A DNA stretch of 50,334 nucleotides from Myxococcaceae bacterium (GTDB lineage: Bacteria > Myxococcota > Myxococcia > Myxococcales > Myxococcaceae): positions 1-50,334 of the forward strand of contig JADGRA010000026.1 in the NCBI GenBank assembly GCA_017881265.1. Direction: 5' to 3'. Positions 34,437 through 41,067 of the stretch are shown in pieces. A model generated the notes under the pieces. The model was not told the origin of the DNA, made no database searches, and worked only from the letters and a program-made list of their open reading frames with translations. Both the position numbers and the translations under genes were made by a program. Positions within the stretch are counted from its first letter, which is position 1; each line of letters opens with the position of its first letter.

Positions 34437-34798
34437 CTGAGCTACGGTAAGGGCGGAGAACGGCTGGCGTTTCGACGTGTCTCGGGGGAGCACGTAGTCT
34501 TCTCGTGCAGCACAGGCGTGGCGGAACCGATTCGGGGGCTTGGGGCGGGCGACTACGCCATGCGTTTCGACGACTCCGGCCGATCGCTGTATGTCGCCAG
34601 TGGCACCACCTGCAGTAGCGGGTGGACCGCGTCGACTTGGAGACCGGCGAGCGCAGCCCCTGGCGCGCGCTGCAGCCGCCAGACCCCACGGGCATCGTCT
34701 TCGTCGGGCGTCCCGTCGTCGCGACGAATGGCAGCCGCTACGGCTAGAGCTACATCAAACAGATGTCCGACCTCTACGTCGTCGAGGGACTGGGCTGA
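34437..34798 (+). pseudogene. Remnant of a kinase-type PD40/WD40 C-terminal domain
   Basis: Two frames together give the end of a TolB/PD40-like domain of the kind found at the C-terminus of myxobacterial Ser/Thr kinases. From 34437: LSYGKGGERLAFRRV and DYAMRFDDSGRSLYVASGTT. The frame then shifts near 34615 and continues at 34622: VDRVDLETGERSPWRALQ, GIVFVGRPVVATNG, with an in-frame TAG at 34745-34747, and SYIKQMSDLYVVEGL before TGA at 34796. The 5' part, including any kinase domain, is absent. A frameshift, a nonsense codon and loss of the front make this a dead fragment. Confidence 0.6.
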
Positions 34799-34913
34799 GC
34801 CACACCAGGCCCCCACACCTGCGCCGCAAGCGATTCTTAGCCCGCAGGACCGTCGCCGGCTCCGGTGGCCGGCGGCGGTACGGCGTTGAGGCGAAGACGT
34901 CTACCGAAGACAG

Positions 34914-35750
34914 CTACTTGGTGTCCAACCACTGGGCGACGCCGCCGTGGTTGGAGCAGGTCCCTTCGTGGTGCTTGGAATGCGAGTACATCCCGTCCTT
35001 GCACTTGGCGATGGCCCCGGTGGGGTCTGAATTAGGGGACTCCCCGGAGCCCTGAGTTGCCGGAGCGGCGGCGGGTGCCGCGGCGGCCGGCGCTGGGGTC
35101 GGGGCTGCGGCCGCAGGAGCGGGAGCTGCAGGGGCTGCTGCTGGTGCCGCCTTCGCGCTCGTGCCGGCCTCCTTGTTGATGCCTCCGTGGCCACTGCAGG
35201 CACCCTGGCCCCCCTTGGAACTTGTCCCGTCCTTGCACGTCACCATGCCCTCGGCCGCGGGAGCTGGCGCGGCAGCGGGAGCGGCTGTCTTGGCCGACGC
35301 CGCGTCCTTGTTCACGCCACCGTGGCCGCTGCAGGCGCCCTTGCCCCCCTTGGAGCTCGTCCCGTCCTTGCACGTCACCATGGCCGTTTCGGTTGTTGCC
35401 GGTGCTGCCGCCGGGGCAGCCGCCTTGGCAGGCGCAGCCGCGGGAGCCGCCGCCTTGGCCGGGGCGGCGCCTTCCTTGTTCACGCCTCCGTGGCCACTGC
35501 AGGCGCCCTTTCCACCCTTTGAGGTCGTCCCGTCCTTGCAGGTCACCGTGGCTTCGGTGGTTGCGGGTGCCGCCGCCGGGGCAGATGCCTTGGCAGGGGC
35601 GGGCGCATCCTTGTTGACGCCGCCATGGCCGCTGCAGGCCCCCTTCCCGCCCTTTGACGTCGTCCCGTCCTTGCAAGTGACGTCGTCCGCATACGCAGTG
35701 GCTGCGAAGCAGACACCCACAACCAGGGTGCAAATCCGCGCGAGTTTCAC
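34914..35750 (-). CDS. Secreted repeat protein with five DUF3761-like motifs
   Basis: A 278-residue exported protein. GTG at 35750 follows GGAGGGG and gives the signal VKLARICTLVVGVCFAATAYA. Four near-identical units of the form VTCKDGTTSKGGKGACSGHG, each ending GGVNK or GGINK, alternate with Pro/Ala/Lys linkers (APAKAAAPAAAPA type). A fifth, diverged unit (CKDGMYSHSKHHEG, CSNHGGVAQWL) closes the protein and matches the DUF3761 pattern of secreted proteins with C-D-G...G-C-S-x-H-G-G-V. Each unit has two Cys and one His, perhaps a disulfide or metal site. The tandem DNA repeats imply recent expansion. No function known. Confidence 0.8.
   Translation of the reverse strand: MKLARICTLVVGVCFAATAYADDVTCKDGTTSKGGKGACSGHGGVNKDAPAPAKASAPAAAPATTEATVTCKDGTTSKGGKGACSGHGGVNKEGAAPAKAAAPAAAPAKAAAPAAAPATTETAMVTCKDGTSSKGGKGACSGHGGVNKDAASAKTAAPAAAPAPAAEGMVTCKDGTSSKGGQGACSGHGGINKEAGTSAKAAPAAAPAAPAPAAAAPTPAPAAAAPAAAPATQGSGESPNSDPTGAIAKCKDGMYSHSKHHEGTCSNHGGVAQWLDTK
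35170..35690. repeat. Tandem DNA repeats within the DUF3761 gene
   Basis: Four units of roughly 75 bp (starting near 35172, 35308, 35476 and 35610) encode the near-identical CKDGTTSKGGKGACSGHGG motifs; spacers of 60-95 bp vary in length. The unit sequence is conserved at third positions too, so duplication or gene conversion is recent. Copy number may vary between strains. Confidence 0.7.
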
Positions 35751-35875
35751 AAACCCCTCCAATGGCCGCAGATGGCGGCACAGCCTGGGTTTTATAGGAA
35801 AGGGCGGCTGGGGGAAGAGGTTCCGACCCCGGGGGTGGGCAGATTCCGCCCCCGGCGGGTGAGGGCTCCTGGGAA

Positions 35876-35899
35876 GGGGACCGACCGGCGCCGGTCCCC
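35876..35899. promoter_or_regulatory. Hairpin in the gap upstream of the merR-like gene
   Basis: GGGGACCG (35876-35883) and CGGTCCCC (35892-35899) form a perfect 8-bp stem with loop ACCGGCGC; the inner 14 bases GACCGGCGCCGGTC are also a perfect palindrome. It sits in the 266-bp gap between the divergent DUF3761 and MerR-type genes and could be a terminator, an operator or a leader structure. Confidence 0.35.
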
Positions 35900-35978
35900 A
35901 GTCAGCGGTAAGACGCTGGGCGACTCGGCTCACCCCCGCGCTGGCGCGGCGTGCGATGGCGTAGCCGACGTGCGGCCG

Positions 35979-36010
35979 TTGACCCTGGAACGGGTTCCAG
36001 GGTGCAGACT
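35979..36010 (+). promoter_or_regulatory. MerR-type dyad promoter
   Basis: A -35 like TTGACC (35979-35984) is followed by the perfect dyad CCCTGGAAC-GG-GTTCCAGGG (35983-36002) and a possible -10 at 36004-36010 (GCAGACT), giving the long 19-20 bp spacer typical of promoters twisted by MerR-family activators. The start ATG at 36017 lies only 7-10 nt past the -10, so the transcript should be leaderless. Autoregulation by the gene that follows is inferred. Confidence 0.65.
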
Positions 36011-36016
36011 GCACTG

Positions 36017-36493
36017 ATGGAAACGGAAACGGCTCTACGGATTGGCGATGTCGCTCGACGCAGCCGCGTCAGCCCGGACACGCTCCGCCACTACGAGCGC
36101 AGGGGACTCCTCCCCAGGGCGCCACGTTCGCCTGGCGGGTACCGGCTTTATGGGCCGGACGCCGAGCAGCGCGTCCGGATGGTGCAAGCAGCGCTCAGTC
36201 TAGGGTTCACGCTGGATGAGTTGGTCGCGGTGCTTCGGGAGCGCGCCCGGGGTCATGCGCCCTGCAAGAGGGTCCGAGCGCTCGCCGAGCAGAAGCTACA
36301 GGCGCTCGAACTGCGGATGGCCGAGTTGGCCCGGGTGCGGTCTGCTCTCGTTGAGACGTTAGCCGAGTGGGACGCCAAGTTGGCCCGGACCGCGACAGGC
36401 TCTTGCGCGGGCTTGCTGGAGGCGCTCGCAAGTCGCCTCCACCCACTGCCCCTCCACCGGCACACGCGCAACCCTCGAGGACCCTTCTCATGA
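36017..36493 (+). CDS. MerR-family metal-responsive regulator
   Basis: A 158-residue regulator. The winged helix-turn-helix is residues 8-75 (LRIGDVARRSRVSPDTLRHY; ERRGLLPRAPRSPGGYRLYG), then a dimerisation helix (about 85-120). Two Cys, Cys83 (GHAPCKRV) and Cys130 (TGSCAGLLE), are placed like metal ligands in MerR/ZntR/CueR relatives, so a soft metal is a likely inducer, though the ligand cannot be fixed. A dyad with long-spacer promoter lies directly upstream. ATG at 36017; the gene's stop overlaps the next start by four bases (ATGA), coupling it with the His/Met-rich partner. Confidence 0.88.
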   Translation: METETALRIGDVARRSRVSPDTLRHYERRGLLPRAPRSPGGYRLYGPDAEQRVRMVQAALSLGFTLDELVAVLRERARGHAPCKRVRALAEQKLQALELRMAELARVRSALVETLAEWDAKLARTATGSCAGLLEALASRLHPLPLHRHTRNPRGPFS

Positions 36494-37026
36494 CATCGAC
36501 GACATCGCTTCTTCTCCTGCTCACACTGACCGTCTCTCCGGAACCCGATGGCGGCCCTAGCTCCATGGCGGACTGCCCAATGCGCGCGAGCCACGAGGCC
36601 CAGCAAGCAGAGCACTCGGCCAGCGTCACGCACCGGGGCGACCACGTGATGGGGTTCTCGCACCAGGAGACGGTTCACCATTTTCAGCTAACCCCCGTCG
36701 GCGGGGTCATCTTCGTTTCTGCGATGAGCGACGCGGACCACGCCAGCATCGCCGCCATCCAGACGCACCTCTCAAGAGTCGCGCGCGCCTTCGCCTCGGG
36801 CGACTTCGCGATGCCGGAGCAAATTCACGGCCAGGTTCCGCCGGGCGTCGCGACCCTGAAGGAACGACGGTCCACCATCAGCTACGTTTTCGAGGTGATG
36901 CCTCAGGGTGGAAGGGTCTTGATTTCAAGCCAAGACGCCGTGGCGGTTGAGGCGGTGCACGCGTTCCTGCGCTTTCAGATTGAGGACCATCATACGGGTG
37001 ACCCCACGGCTGTCACGCCCCACTAG
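36490..37026 (+). CDS. His/Met-rich protein cotranscribed with MerR-type regulator
   Basis: A 178-residue protein starting with a short hydrophobic stretch (STTSLLLLLTLTVS), a possible signal peptide. The next part is rich in His, Met, Cys (ADCPMRASHEAQQAEH; THRGDHVMGFSHQETVHHF), and the rest is a compact alpha/beta domain (VGGVIFVSAMSDADHASI, HLSRVARAFASGDFAMP, ISYVFEVMPQGGRVLIS, AVHAFLRFQIEDH). I recognise similar hypothetical proteins (DHVMGFSxxxTxHHF pattern) near copper-resistance genes; their function is not established. Translation is coupled to the MerR-type gene, so the protein is probably a periplasmic metal-binding or metal-stress protein. Confidence 0.78.
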   Translation: MTSTTSLLLLLTLTVSPEPDGGPSSMADCPMRASHEAQQAEHSASVTHRGDHVMGFSHQETVHHFQLTPVGGVIFVSAMSDADHASIAAIQTHLSRVARAFASGDFAMPEQIHGQVPPGVATLKERRSTISYVFEVMPQGGRVLISSQDAVAVEAVHAFLRFQIEDHHTGDPTAVTPH

Positions 37027-37029
37027 CCG

Positions 37030-37047
37030 CGACCCTTCCCAGGGTCG
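37030..37047. terminator. Hairpin terminator between convergent genes
   Basis: CGACCCT (37030-37036), loop TCCC, AGGGTCG (37041-37047): a perfect 7-bp stem right after the stop of the His/Met-rich gene and before the 3' end of the convergent DUF899 gene. There is no U-run, but its position in a 78-bp convergent gap supports the call. Confidence 0.5.
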
Positions 37048-37104
37048 GCCTGGCTAACTTGCTTGCTCCGAATCAGCGCGCGAGCAGCCCGACAGACGAA
37101 TCCC

Positions 37105-37887
37105 TCATCGGCTGTGGGCGACAGCGTGCTGGTCCTCGTACTCGTCTCGCCGCCGCACCCAGCGTCCGCCGTTGCCATCGCCTTCGTCACGTCCTTTGGG
37201 GACGATGTCCAGGTAGTGGTAGGCGACGTTCAGCATGTCGAGCCCGCGCCCATACGTCGAGTAGGTATGGAAGACCTCGCCCGATTCATCGCGGTAGAAG
37301 ACACTGATCCCCGGGTGCTCTGAGACCGGAAAGTGTGCCCCGCGCCGGTAGTTGTACGTTCCGCCGAGTGTGGCGACTTCCTCGTCGGTGAAGGAGACGC
37401 CGTAATCGGCGTTGAAGTCGTTGTCCGCGGTCGAGACCCAGTTGAAGCTCCAACCCATCCGCTTGCGATAGACCTCGAGCTTGTCCACGGGCGCTCGTGA
37501 TGCCGCGATGATTGTCACATCTCGGTGGTTGAGATGCGTCGTGACGCCGTTGAAATTGTCCATCCAGAACGAGCACATCGGGCAGGCCGCGTCGTGCGTC
37601 CAGGGCGTGCGTGCCGTCGCCTTATGCGGGTGAAACATGGCGTGATAGACGACGAGCTGGCTTCTTCCCTCGAAGAGCTGCTCGAGTGTCTTCTGTCCAG
37701 CGGACGTCGCGAACAGGTACTTGGACGTCACCCGCTCCCATGGGAGCGCCCGGCGCTGCTCGTTCAGCTCGTCGCGTAACCGCGTCAGTTCCTTTTCCTT
37801 GGCGAGCAGGGTCTTGCGTGCGGCGATCCATTCTTCGTGCTTGACGACCGGGTGGTTCTTCACAACAGCAATGCCGTCCATGTTCAT
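37105..37887 (-). CDS. DUF899 thioredoxin-like protein
   Basis: A 260-residue cytoplasmic protein of the DUF899 family (AhpC/TSA-related thioredoxin fold). Landmarks: VVKHEEWIAARKTLLAKEKE, LLFEGRSQLVVYH-type strand, the redox motif DAACPMCSFWMDNFNG (CPMC), ASRAPVDKLEVYRKRMGW, and the C-terminal HTYSTYGRGLDMLNVAYHYLD. The reaction is unknown; dithiol redox chemistry is likely from CPMC. ATG at 37887 follows AAGGAG. Its start overlaps by ATGA the stop of the CPAC mini-membrane protein gene, placing it last in the YCII-sigma-CPAC-DUF899 operon. It could be a target or effector of that ECF system. Confidence 0.88.
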   Translation of the reverse strand: MNMDGIAVVKNHPVVKHEEWIAARKTLLAKEKELTRLRDELNEQRRALPWERVTSKYLFATSAGQKTLEQLFEGRSQLVVYHAMFHPHKATARTPWTHDAACPMCSFWMDNFNGVTTHLNHRDVTIIAASRAPVDKLEVYRKRMGWSFNWVSTADNDFNADYGVSFTDEEVATLGGTYNYRRGAHFPVSEHPGISVFYRDESGEVFHTYSTYGRGLDMLNVAYHYLDIVPKGRDEGDGNGGRWVRRRDEYEDQHAVAHSR

Positions 37888-38078
37888 GTGCCGTCTCCTT
37901 GCCGGTGAAGCTGTTGCGTGAGGACCGAGTCCTCGCCAAGTGTGGGGTTGGATTGCGCCGCGGCCGTTGCGGCAGCGTGTTTTCGATGCAGCGTTCTTGC
38001 GATGAATGCGGTCAGCCCGCCCGTCGAGGCGGCACCGGCCGCGACCAGCGCCATGCTGGTGATGCATGCAGGGCACAT
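37884..38078 (-). CDS. Small membrane protein with CPAC motif
   Basis: A 64-residue protein: MCPACITSMALVAAGAASTG begins with a CxxC motif and runs directly into one membrane helix (about 8-26), followed by a basic, Ala-rich tail (ARTLHRKHAAATAAAQ). ATG at 38078 has GGAGGG 8-13 nt upstream. Its stop overlaps the DUF899 start (ATGA), so the two dithiol-motif proteins are translationally coupled, and the gene lies 50 bp after the sigma factor stop. It might feed or receive electrons from DUF899 at the membrane; that is inference. Confidence 0.65.
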   Translation of the reverse strand: MCPACITSMALVAAGAASTGGLTAFIARTLHRKHAAATAAAQSNPTLGEDSVLTQQLHRQGDGT

Positions 38079-38128
38079 CGTCGACCCTCCTCGGCCTATC
38101 AACGGACGAGGGGGCTTGCCGGGGACAA

Positions 38129-39403
38129 CTATTTTGTTGGGGGGGCTTCCCGCCCGTCCGGGCGACAGGCAGCAAGGCGACGCTCCAGGAAACGCCGCTC
38201 GGTCGGATTGCGGGCCAGCGCCAGCGCCTCGCGGAAGCGCTCGTACGCAGCGGTTGTCTGCCCGGCTCGCAACTCCAGCTCGCCCAGCGCCGCCGAATAG
38301 AAGGGATAGGCGGACAGCCGATCGCGATTCTCGATGGCTCGCAACTCCTCCAGACCGCGGGCGGGGCCGTGGCACATCGCGATTGCGAGGGCTCGGTTGA
38401 GCGCGACCACCGGCGACGGCCGCACACGCATGAGCACATCGTAAAGAGAGACGATGGCCACCCACGGCGTACTCGCCGCGTCGGCGGCGGCGGCGTGCAG
38501 CGACGCGATCGCCGCCTCCACGTGGTACGCGGTCAGCTCCTCTCCCGTCGCTGACGCCTCGAGCAGCCGCTGCCCCTCGAGCAGAAGCCGTTGGTCCCAG
38601 CGCGAGCGGTCCTGGTCCAGCAGCTGCGTCAGCTCGCCTGCGGCGTCGACGCGCGACGGCAGGCGCGCCGCGTGCAGGAACATGAGCGCACCCAGCGCGT
38701 AGCTCGCCGGGGTTGCCGTCGAAGTGTTCGCGCACAACAGCGCCGTCAGCCTCATCGCTTCGTCGCACAGCTCCGCGCGCACCGCCGAATCCGTCGACGC
38801 GCCGTGGAATCCTTCGCTGAACAGCAGATACAGGGCTCGCTGCACGGACGACAAGCGCTCCGCGAAGTCCGCATCGGTGAGCTCGAACAGGCGCTTGGAG
38901 CCGGCCAAGAGCGCCTTGGCGCGGGTGATGCGCTTCTTGACCGTCTCGTCGCGGCTCAGAAACGCGCTCGCGATTTCTGAGACGCTAAACCCGCACAGGA
39001 TGTTGAGCACGAGCGCAATCTGCGACTCCTCCGTCAGCCGCGGATTGCAGCAGGAGAACATCATCCGAAGCTGGTCATCCGCAATCGGCGCGCCGGCCGA
39101 GAGCTCGTCCAAGCGCGGCCGGAGCGCCGCGTCGGACTCGATGTGCCAGGCCACCTCCGGGGCGAACGTGCGCACGGTGCGCTCGCGACGAAGGACGTCG
39201 AGCGCCCGGTTCTTCGCCGTCGTCATCAGCCATGCCGCGGGGTCCTCGGGGATGCCGCGGATGCTCCAGGTCTCGAGTGCCCGGCACAGTGCGTCCTGAA
39301 CCACGTCCTCGGCGAGCGCGACGTTGGCGACGCCCAGGACACGCGTGAGCGTGGCGACCATGCGCCCCGCCTCGCGGCGGAAGAGGTGCTCGAGCGAACT
39401 CAT
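38129..39403 (-). CDS. ECF42-like RNA polymerase sigma factor with C-terminal extension
   Basis: A 424-residue sigma factor. Region 2 is at about 5-75 (EHLFRREAGRMVATLTRVLG; AEDVVQDALCRALETW; PAAWLMTTAKNRALDVLRRE) and region 4 about 110-170 (LRMMFSCCNPRLTEESQIAL; GFSVSEIASAFLSRDETVKK). A ~240-residue helical, TPR-like C-terminal extension (RSRWDQRLLLEGQRLLE; YHVEAAIASLHAAA; SPVVALNRALAIAM; YERFREALALARNPTER) replaces an anti-sigma factor, as in the ECF42 group, which is nearly always linked to YCII/DGPF genes. The ATG at 39403 overlaps the YCII stop by one base (TGATG). Regulation is thought to need the extension. Confidence 0.9.
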   Translation of the reverse strand: MSSLEHLFRREAGRMVATLTRVLGVANVALAEDVVQDALCRALETWSIRGIPEDPAAWLMTTAKNRALDVLRRERTVRTFAPEVAWHIESDAALRPRLDELSAGAPIADDQLRMMFSCCNPRLTEESQIALVLNILCGFSVSEIASAFLSRDETVKKRITRAKALLAGSKRLFELTDADFAERLSSVQRALYLLFSEGFHGASTDSAVRAELCDEAMRLTALLCANTSTATPASYALGALMFLHAARLPSRVDAAGELTQLLDQDRSRWDQRLLLEGQRLLEASATGEELTAYHVEAAIASLHAAAADAASTPWVAIVSLYDVLMRVRPSPVVALNRALAIAMCHGPARGLEELRAIENRDRLSAYPFYSAALGELELRAGQTTAAYERFREALALARNPTERRFLERRLAACRPDGREAPPTK

Positions 39404-39741
39404 CAGAGCGTCAAGATAGGCCGCACCTCGACACACCCGCCCTGCTCAAAAATAGGACAGGGCAGCGAGAGCTCGCTGGCGTGAGCCAGGTCCCTGGCCT
39501 CGACCACTGTCAGCCCGATGACGAGGTCCTTCTCCGCGTACGGCCCGTCCGTGATGGCGTGCTTCGGACCGCGCGTCACCACCGCGCCGGAGCGGTCGAG
39601 CGGGACGCCGCGGTCTTTGATGTGACCTTTGTCGGCGAGGTCCTTGAACCACGCCAGCCATTTTTCCATCCGCTGCTGCATCTGGGCCGGGGACGCCGGC
39701 ATCGGATCGCCGCCCCGGTACAAGAACGCGAATTGGGCCAT
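39403..39741 (-). CDS. YCII/DGPF-domain protein
   Basis: A 112-residue protein of the YCII-related (DGPF) family: MAQFAFLYRGGDP, WLAWFKDLADKGHIKDRG, and the namesake motif ITDGPYAEKDLVIGL followed by EARDLAHASELS. The fold is a ferredoxin-like dimer; the enzymatic role is unclear. These proteins are the usual partners and targets of ECF42 sigma factors; here the stop overlaps the sigma start (TGATG). ATG at 39741 has GAGGAAG just upstream. A candidate ECF promoter lies at 39762-39789. Confidence 0.9.
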   Translation of the reverse strand: MAQFAFLYRGGDPMPASPAQMQQRMEKWLAWFKDLADKGHIKDRGVPLDRSGAVVTRGPKHAITDGPYAEKDLVIGLTVVEARDLAHASELSLPCPIFEQGGCVEVRPILTL

Positions 39742-39761
39742 GACTTCCTCCTGAGGGTAGC

Positions 39762-39789
39762 GACGCCCGAGCAATAATCCGGGGGACAA
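39762..39789 (-). promoter_or_regulatory. Candidate ECF promoter of the YCII-sigma operon
   Basis: Reading the minus strand, TTGTCC (39789-39784), an 18-nt spacer and CGTC (39765-39762) stand 20-50 nt before the ATG at 39741. ECF42 factors are reported to use TGTC-type -35 and CGWC-like -10 elements, so autoregulation is plausible. Assigned by position and weak motif match only. Confidence 0.35.
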
Positions 39790-39930
39790 GTTTCTTTGGG
39801 CACCTTCGACGTCGAGGGGATGGCGCGTTGCGGGCGTACCCCAGAGCGGCTGCTTAGGGCAGCGCTCAGGGGAGAAGACCTGGCTTGCTCCCCAGGGGCT
39901 TGTGGGTCCGGCGAAAGAACCAGAAGAACC

Positions 39931-40013
39931 CCACTTTTGCGAACGCTAAAGACTTGAATTCAGTGCCCAGGGGCGGAATCGAACCACCGACACGGGGATT
40001 TCAGTCCCTGTAG
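39931..40013 (+). pseudogene. Second integrase 3' tail running through the left att copy
   Basis: Translated in the frame matching the right-hand integrase tail, this stretch reads NPTFANAKDLNSVPRGGIEP then PTRGFQSL and a TAG at 40011. The right-hand integrase ends ...LLKTAKNLKSVPRGGIEPPT. The likeness begins about 20 bp before the tRNA-derived core (GCTAAAGACTTGAA against GCTAAAAACTTGAA), so it is more than the tRNA segment. No recombinase body precedes it: the 190 bp between here and the YCII start hold only its promoter region. This is best read as the leftover 3' end of a second integrase. Confidence 0.5.
39960..40001. repeat. Left att copy (tRNA-Phe 3' fragment)
   Basis: Exact 42-base match to 43875-43916, covering the acceptor 3' strand, T arm and part of the anticodon arm of tRNA-Phe (read on the minus strand). 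After it the sequences diverge by one base loss and then completely, so this copy cannot give a tRNA. Confidence 0.85.
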
Positions 40014-40139
40014 CGGAATGGCCAAGTCCGCGTAGTTCCAAGAGAAAACAGGACGTCTGAAGTCGACTGCATCGCCGGTGTCGCAGCAATTGCCGACGCT
40101 CCACCTTTCCACCCCAACCATGCGATGCTAGTTTTTCCA

Positions 40140-40171
40140 TGGTCGGCCATGGCTTCTGTATGGCCCGACCA
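40140..40171. promoter_or_regulatory. Inverted repeat before the toxin-antitoxin genes, candidate operator
   Basis: TGGTCGGCCAT (40140-40150) and ATGGCCCGACCA (40160-40171) are near-perfect inverted arms (one extra base on the right) with a 9-nt centre, ending 10 nt before the antitoxin ATG. RHH antitoxins usually repress their own promoter at such repeats. It overlaps the ribosome binding region AGGAGACGACG on its right side. The rest of 40014-40139 shows no gene. Confidence 0.55.
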
Positions 40172-40181
40172 GGAGACGACG

Positions 40182-40457
40182 ATGAGCGACGAATCGCAGA
40201 TTTCGGCCACCATTTCGGCGGCCACGAAGGAGAGCCTCGACCGCTTCGCAGAGAGTCACGGGCTCAAGAAGAACTTCGTGGTCGAGCAGGCCCTGCTCTT
40301 CTTCATGGAGGCCCGCAAGGAGTTGCCTGACGAAGGGCTGATTCCGGCGCGTTTGGTCCTCGAGGACAAGGCATTCGACCGAGTGGTCGACCTCCTCGAA
40401 AGCCCACCCGCTCCAACCGAGACTCTCCGCGAGTTGATGCGTGGCCAAGGCCGTTGA
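40182..40457 (+). CDS. Antitoxin (ribbon-helix-helix type) of a GNAT toxin pair
   Basis: A 91-residue protein. Residues about 6-45 (SQISATISAATKESLDRFAE, then SHGLKKNFVVEQALLFFMEA) form a short strand plus two helices as in ribbon-helix-helix repressors; the acidic C-terminal half (ELPDEGLIPARLVLEDKAFD) is suited to wrap the toxin. ATG at 40182 follows AGGAGACGACG. Its end overlaps the GNAT gene by 17 bp. The inverted repeat just upstream is the probable operator. By family it neutralises the acetyltransferase toxin and represses the operon. Confidence 0.8.
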   Translation: MSDESQISATISAATKESLDRFAESHGLKKNFVVEQALLFFMEARKELPDEGLIPARLVLEDKAFDRVVDLLESPPAPTETLRELMRGQGR

Positions 40458-40971
40458 AATCCGGCGACTCGCTCGCGACGATGACCGCAGCAGCTTCTCT
40501 TGTGGGCAGCCGGACCTCGACCGATTCTTCGAGCACTACGCTGGCCAGAATCAGTTCAAGCTGCATCTTGCCGTCACGTACGTCGCGGTCATGGAAGGAC
40601 GTATTGTCGGCTTTGCGAGCGTCGCCGCCTCAGCGCTTGAGCGCTCGAACATCCCGAACGCCCGCCTGCGGCGGCGCCTTCCCATCTATCCGCTGCCGGT
40701 AGTTCGCCTCGCTAGGCTGGGCGTGGACAGGCGGGCGCAAGGTTTGGGCATCGGCAAGGCGTTGCTGCGTCATGTGCTTGAACAGGCCGTCGACCAGCGC
40801 GACCGCTTGGGCTGCGTCGGCGTCGTGACGGACGCCAAGGCCGGGGCGGTACGGTTCTACGAGGCGCTCGGCTTCGTGCCACTGGAAGGCGTACGGAAAG
40901 GGGTGCTTCCTGGCGAACCCCTTCCGATGTTCCTCGCAATCGAGACTGTCGCCTCGACGATAGAGCGCTGA
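40441..40971 (+). CDS. GNAT-family toxin (TacT/AtaT-like acetyltransferase)
   Basis: A 176-residue single GNAT domain. It opens EIRRLARDDDRSSFSCGQPD, the DRSSFSCGxPDLDxFF signature of TA-linked GNAT proteins, and has the acetyl-CoA loop LGVDRRAQGLGIGKALLRH (Q/RxxGxG/A) and AVRFYEALGFVPL. Relatives acetylate the amino group of aminoacyl-tRNAs and stop translation. GTG at 40441 overlaps the antitoxin gene by 17 bp, typical of such operons. The pair appears intact and may stabilise the island. Which tRNA is hit cannot be told. Confidence 0.87.
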   Translation: MAKAVEIRRLARDDDRSSFSCGQPDLDRFFEHYAGQNQFKLHLAVTYVAVMEGRIVGFASVAASALERSNIPNARLRRRLPIYPLPVVRLARLGVDRRAQGLGIGKALLRHVLEQAVDQRDRLGCVGVVTDAKAGAVRFYEALGFVPLEGVRKGVLPGEPLPMFLAIETVASTIER

Positions 40972-41067
40972 ACTCCATGCACGCCCCACCACCGACCCGG
41001 AGAATTTCAGCCCCTCTGGCCGGACGAGCGTCCTGAAGAGTACGGCGATTTGACGTACATTGCCTTC

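Noticed and set aside
39960-40032. Second tRNA gene at the left repeat
   Set aside because: Only the 3' half matches; the 5' acceptor strand, D arm and half of the anticodon arm are missing and one base is lost near the anticodon loop.
39946-40140. Minus-strand 64-codon frame across the left tRNA fragment
   Set aside because: It is produced by the tRNA-derived repeat and has no ribosome site or protein-like content.
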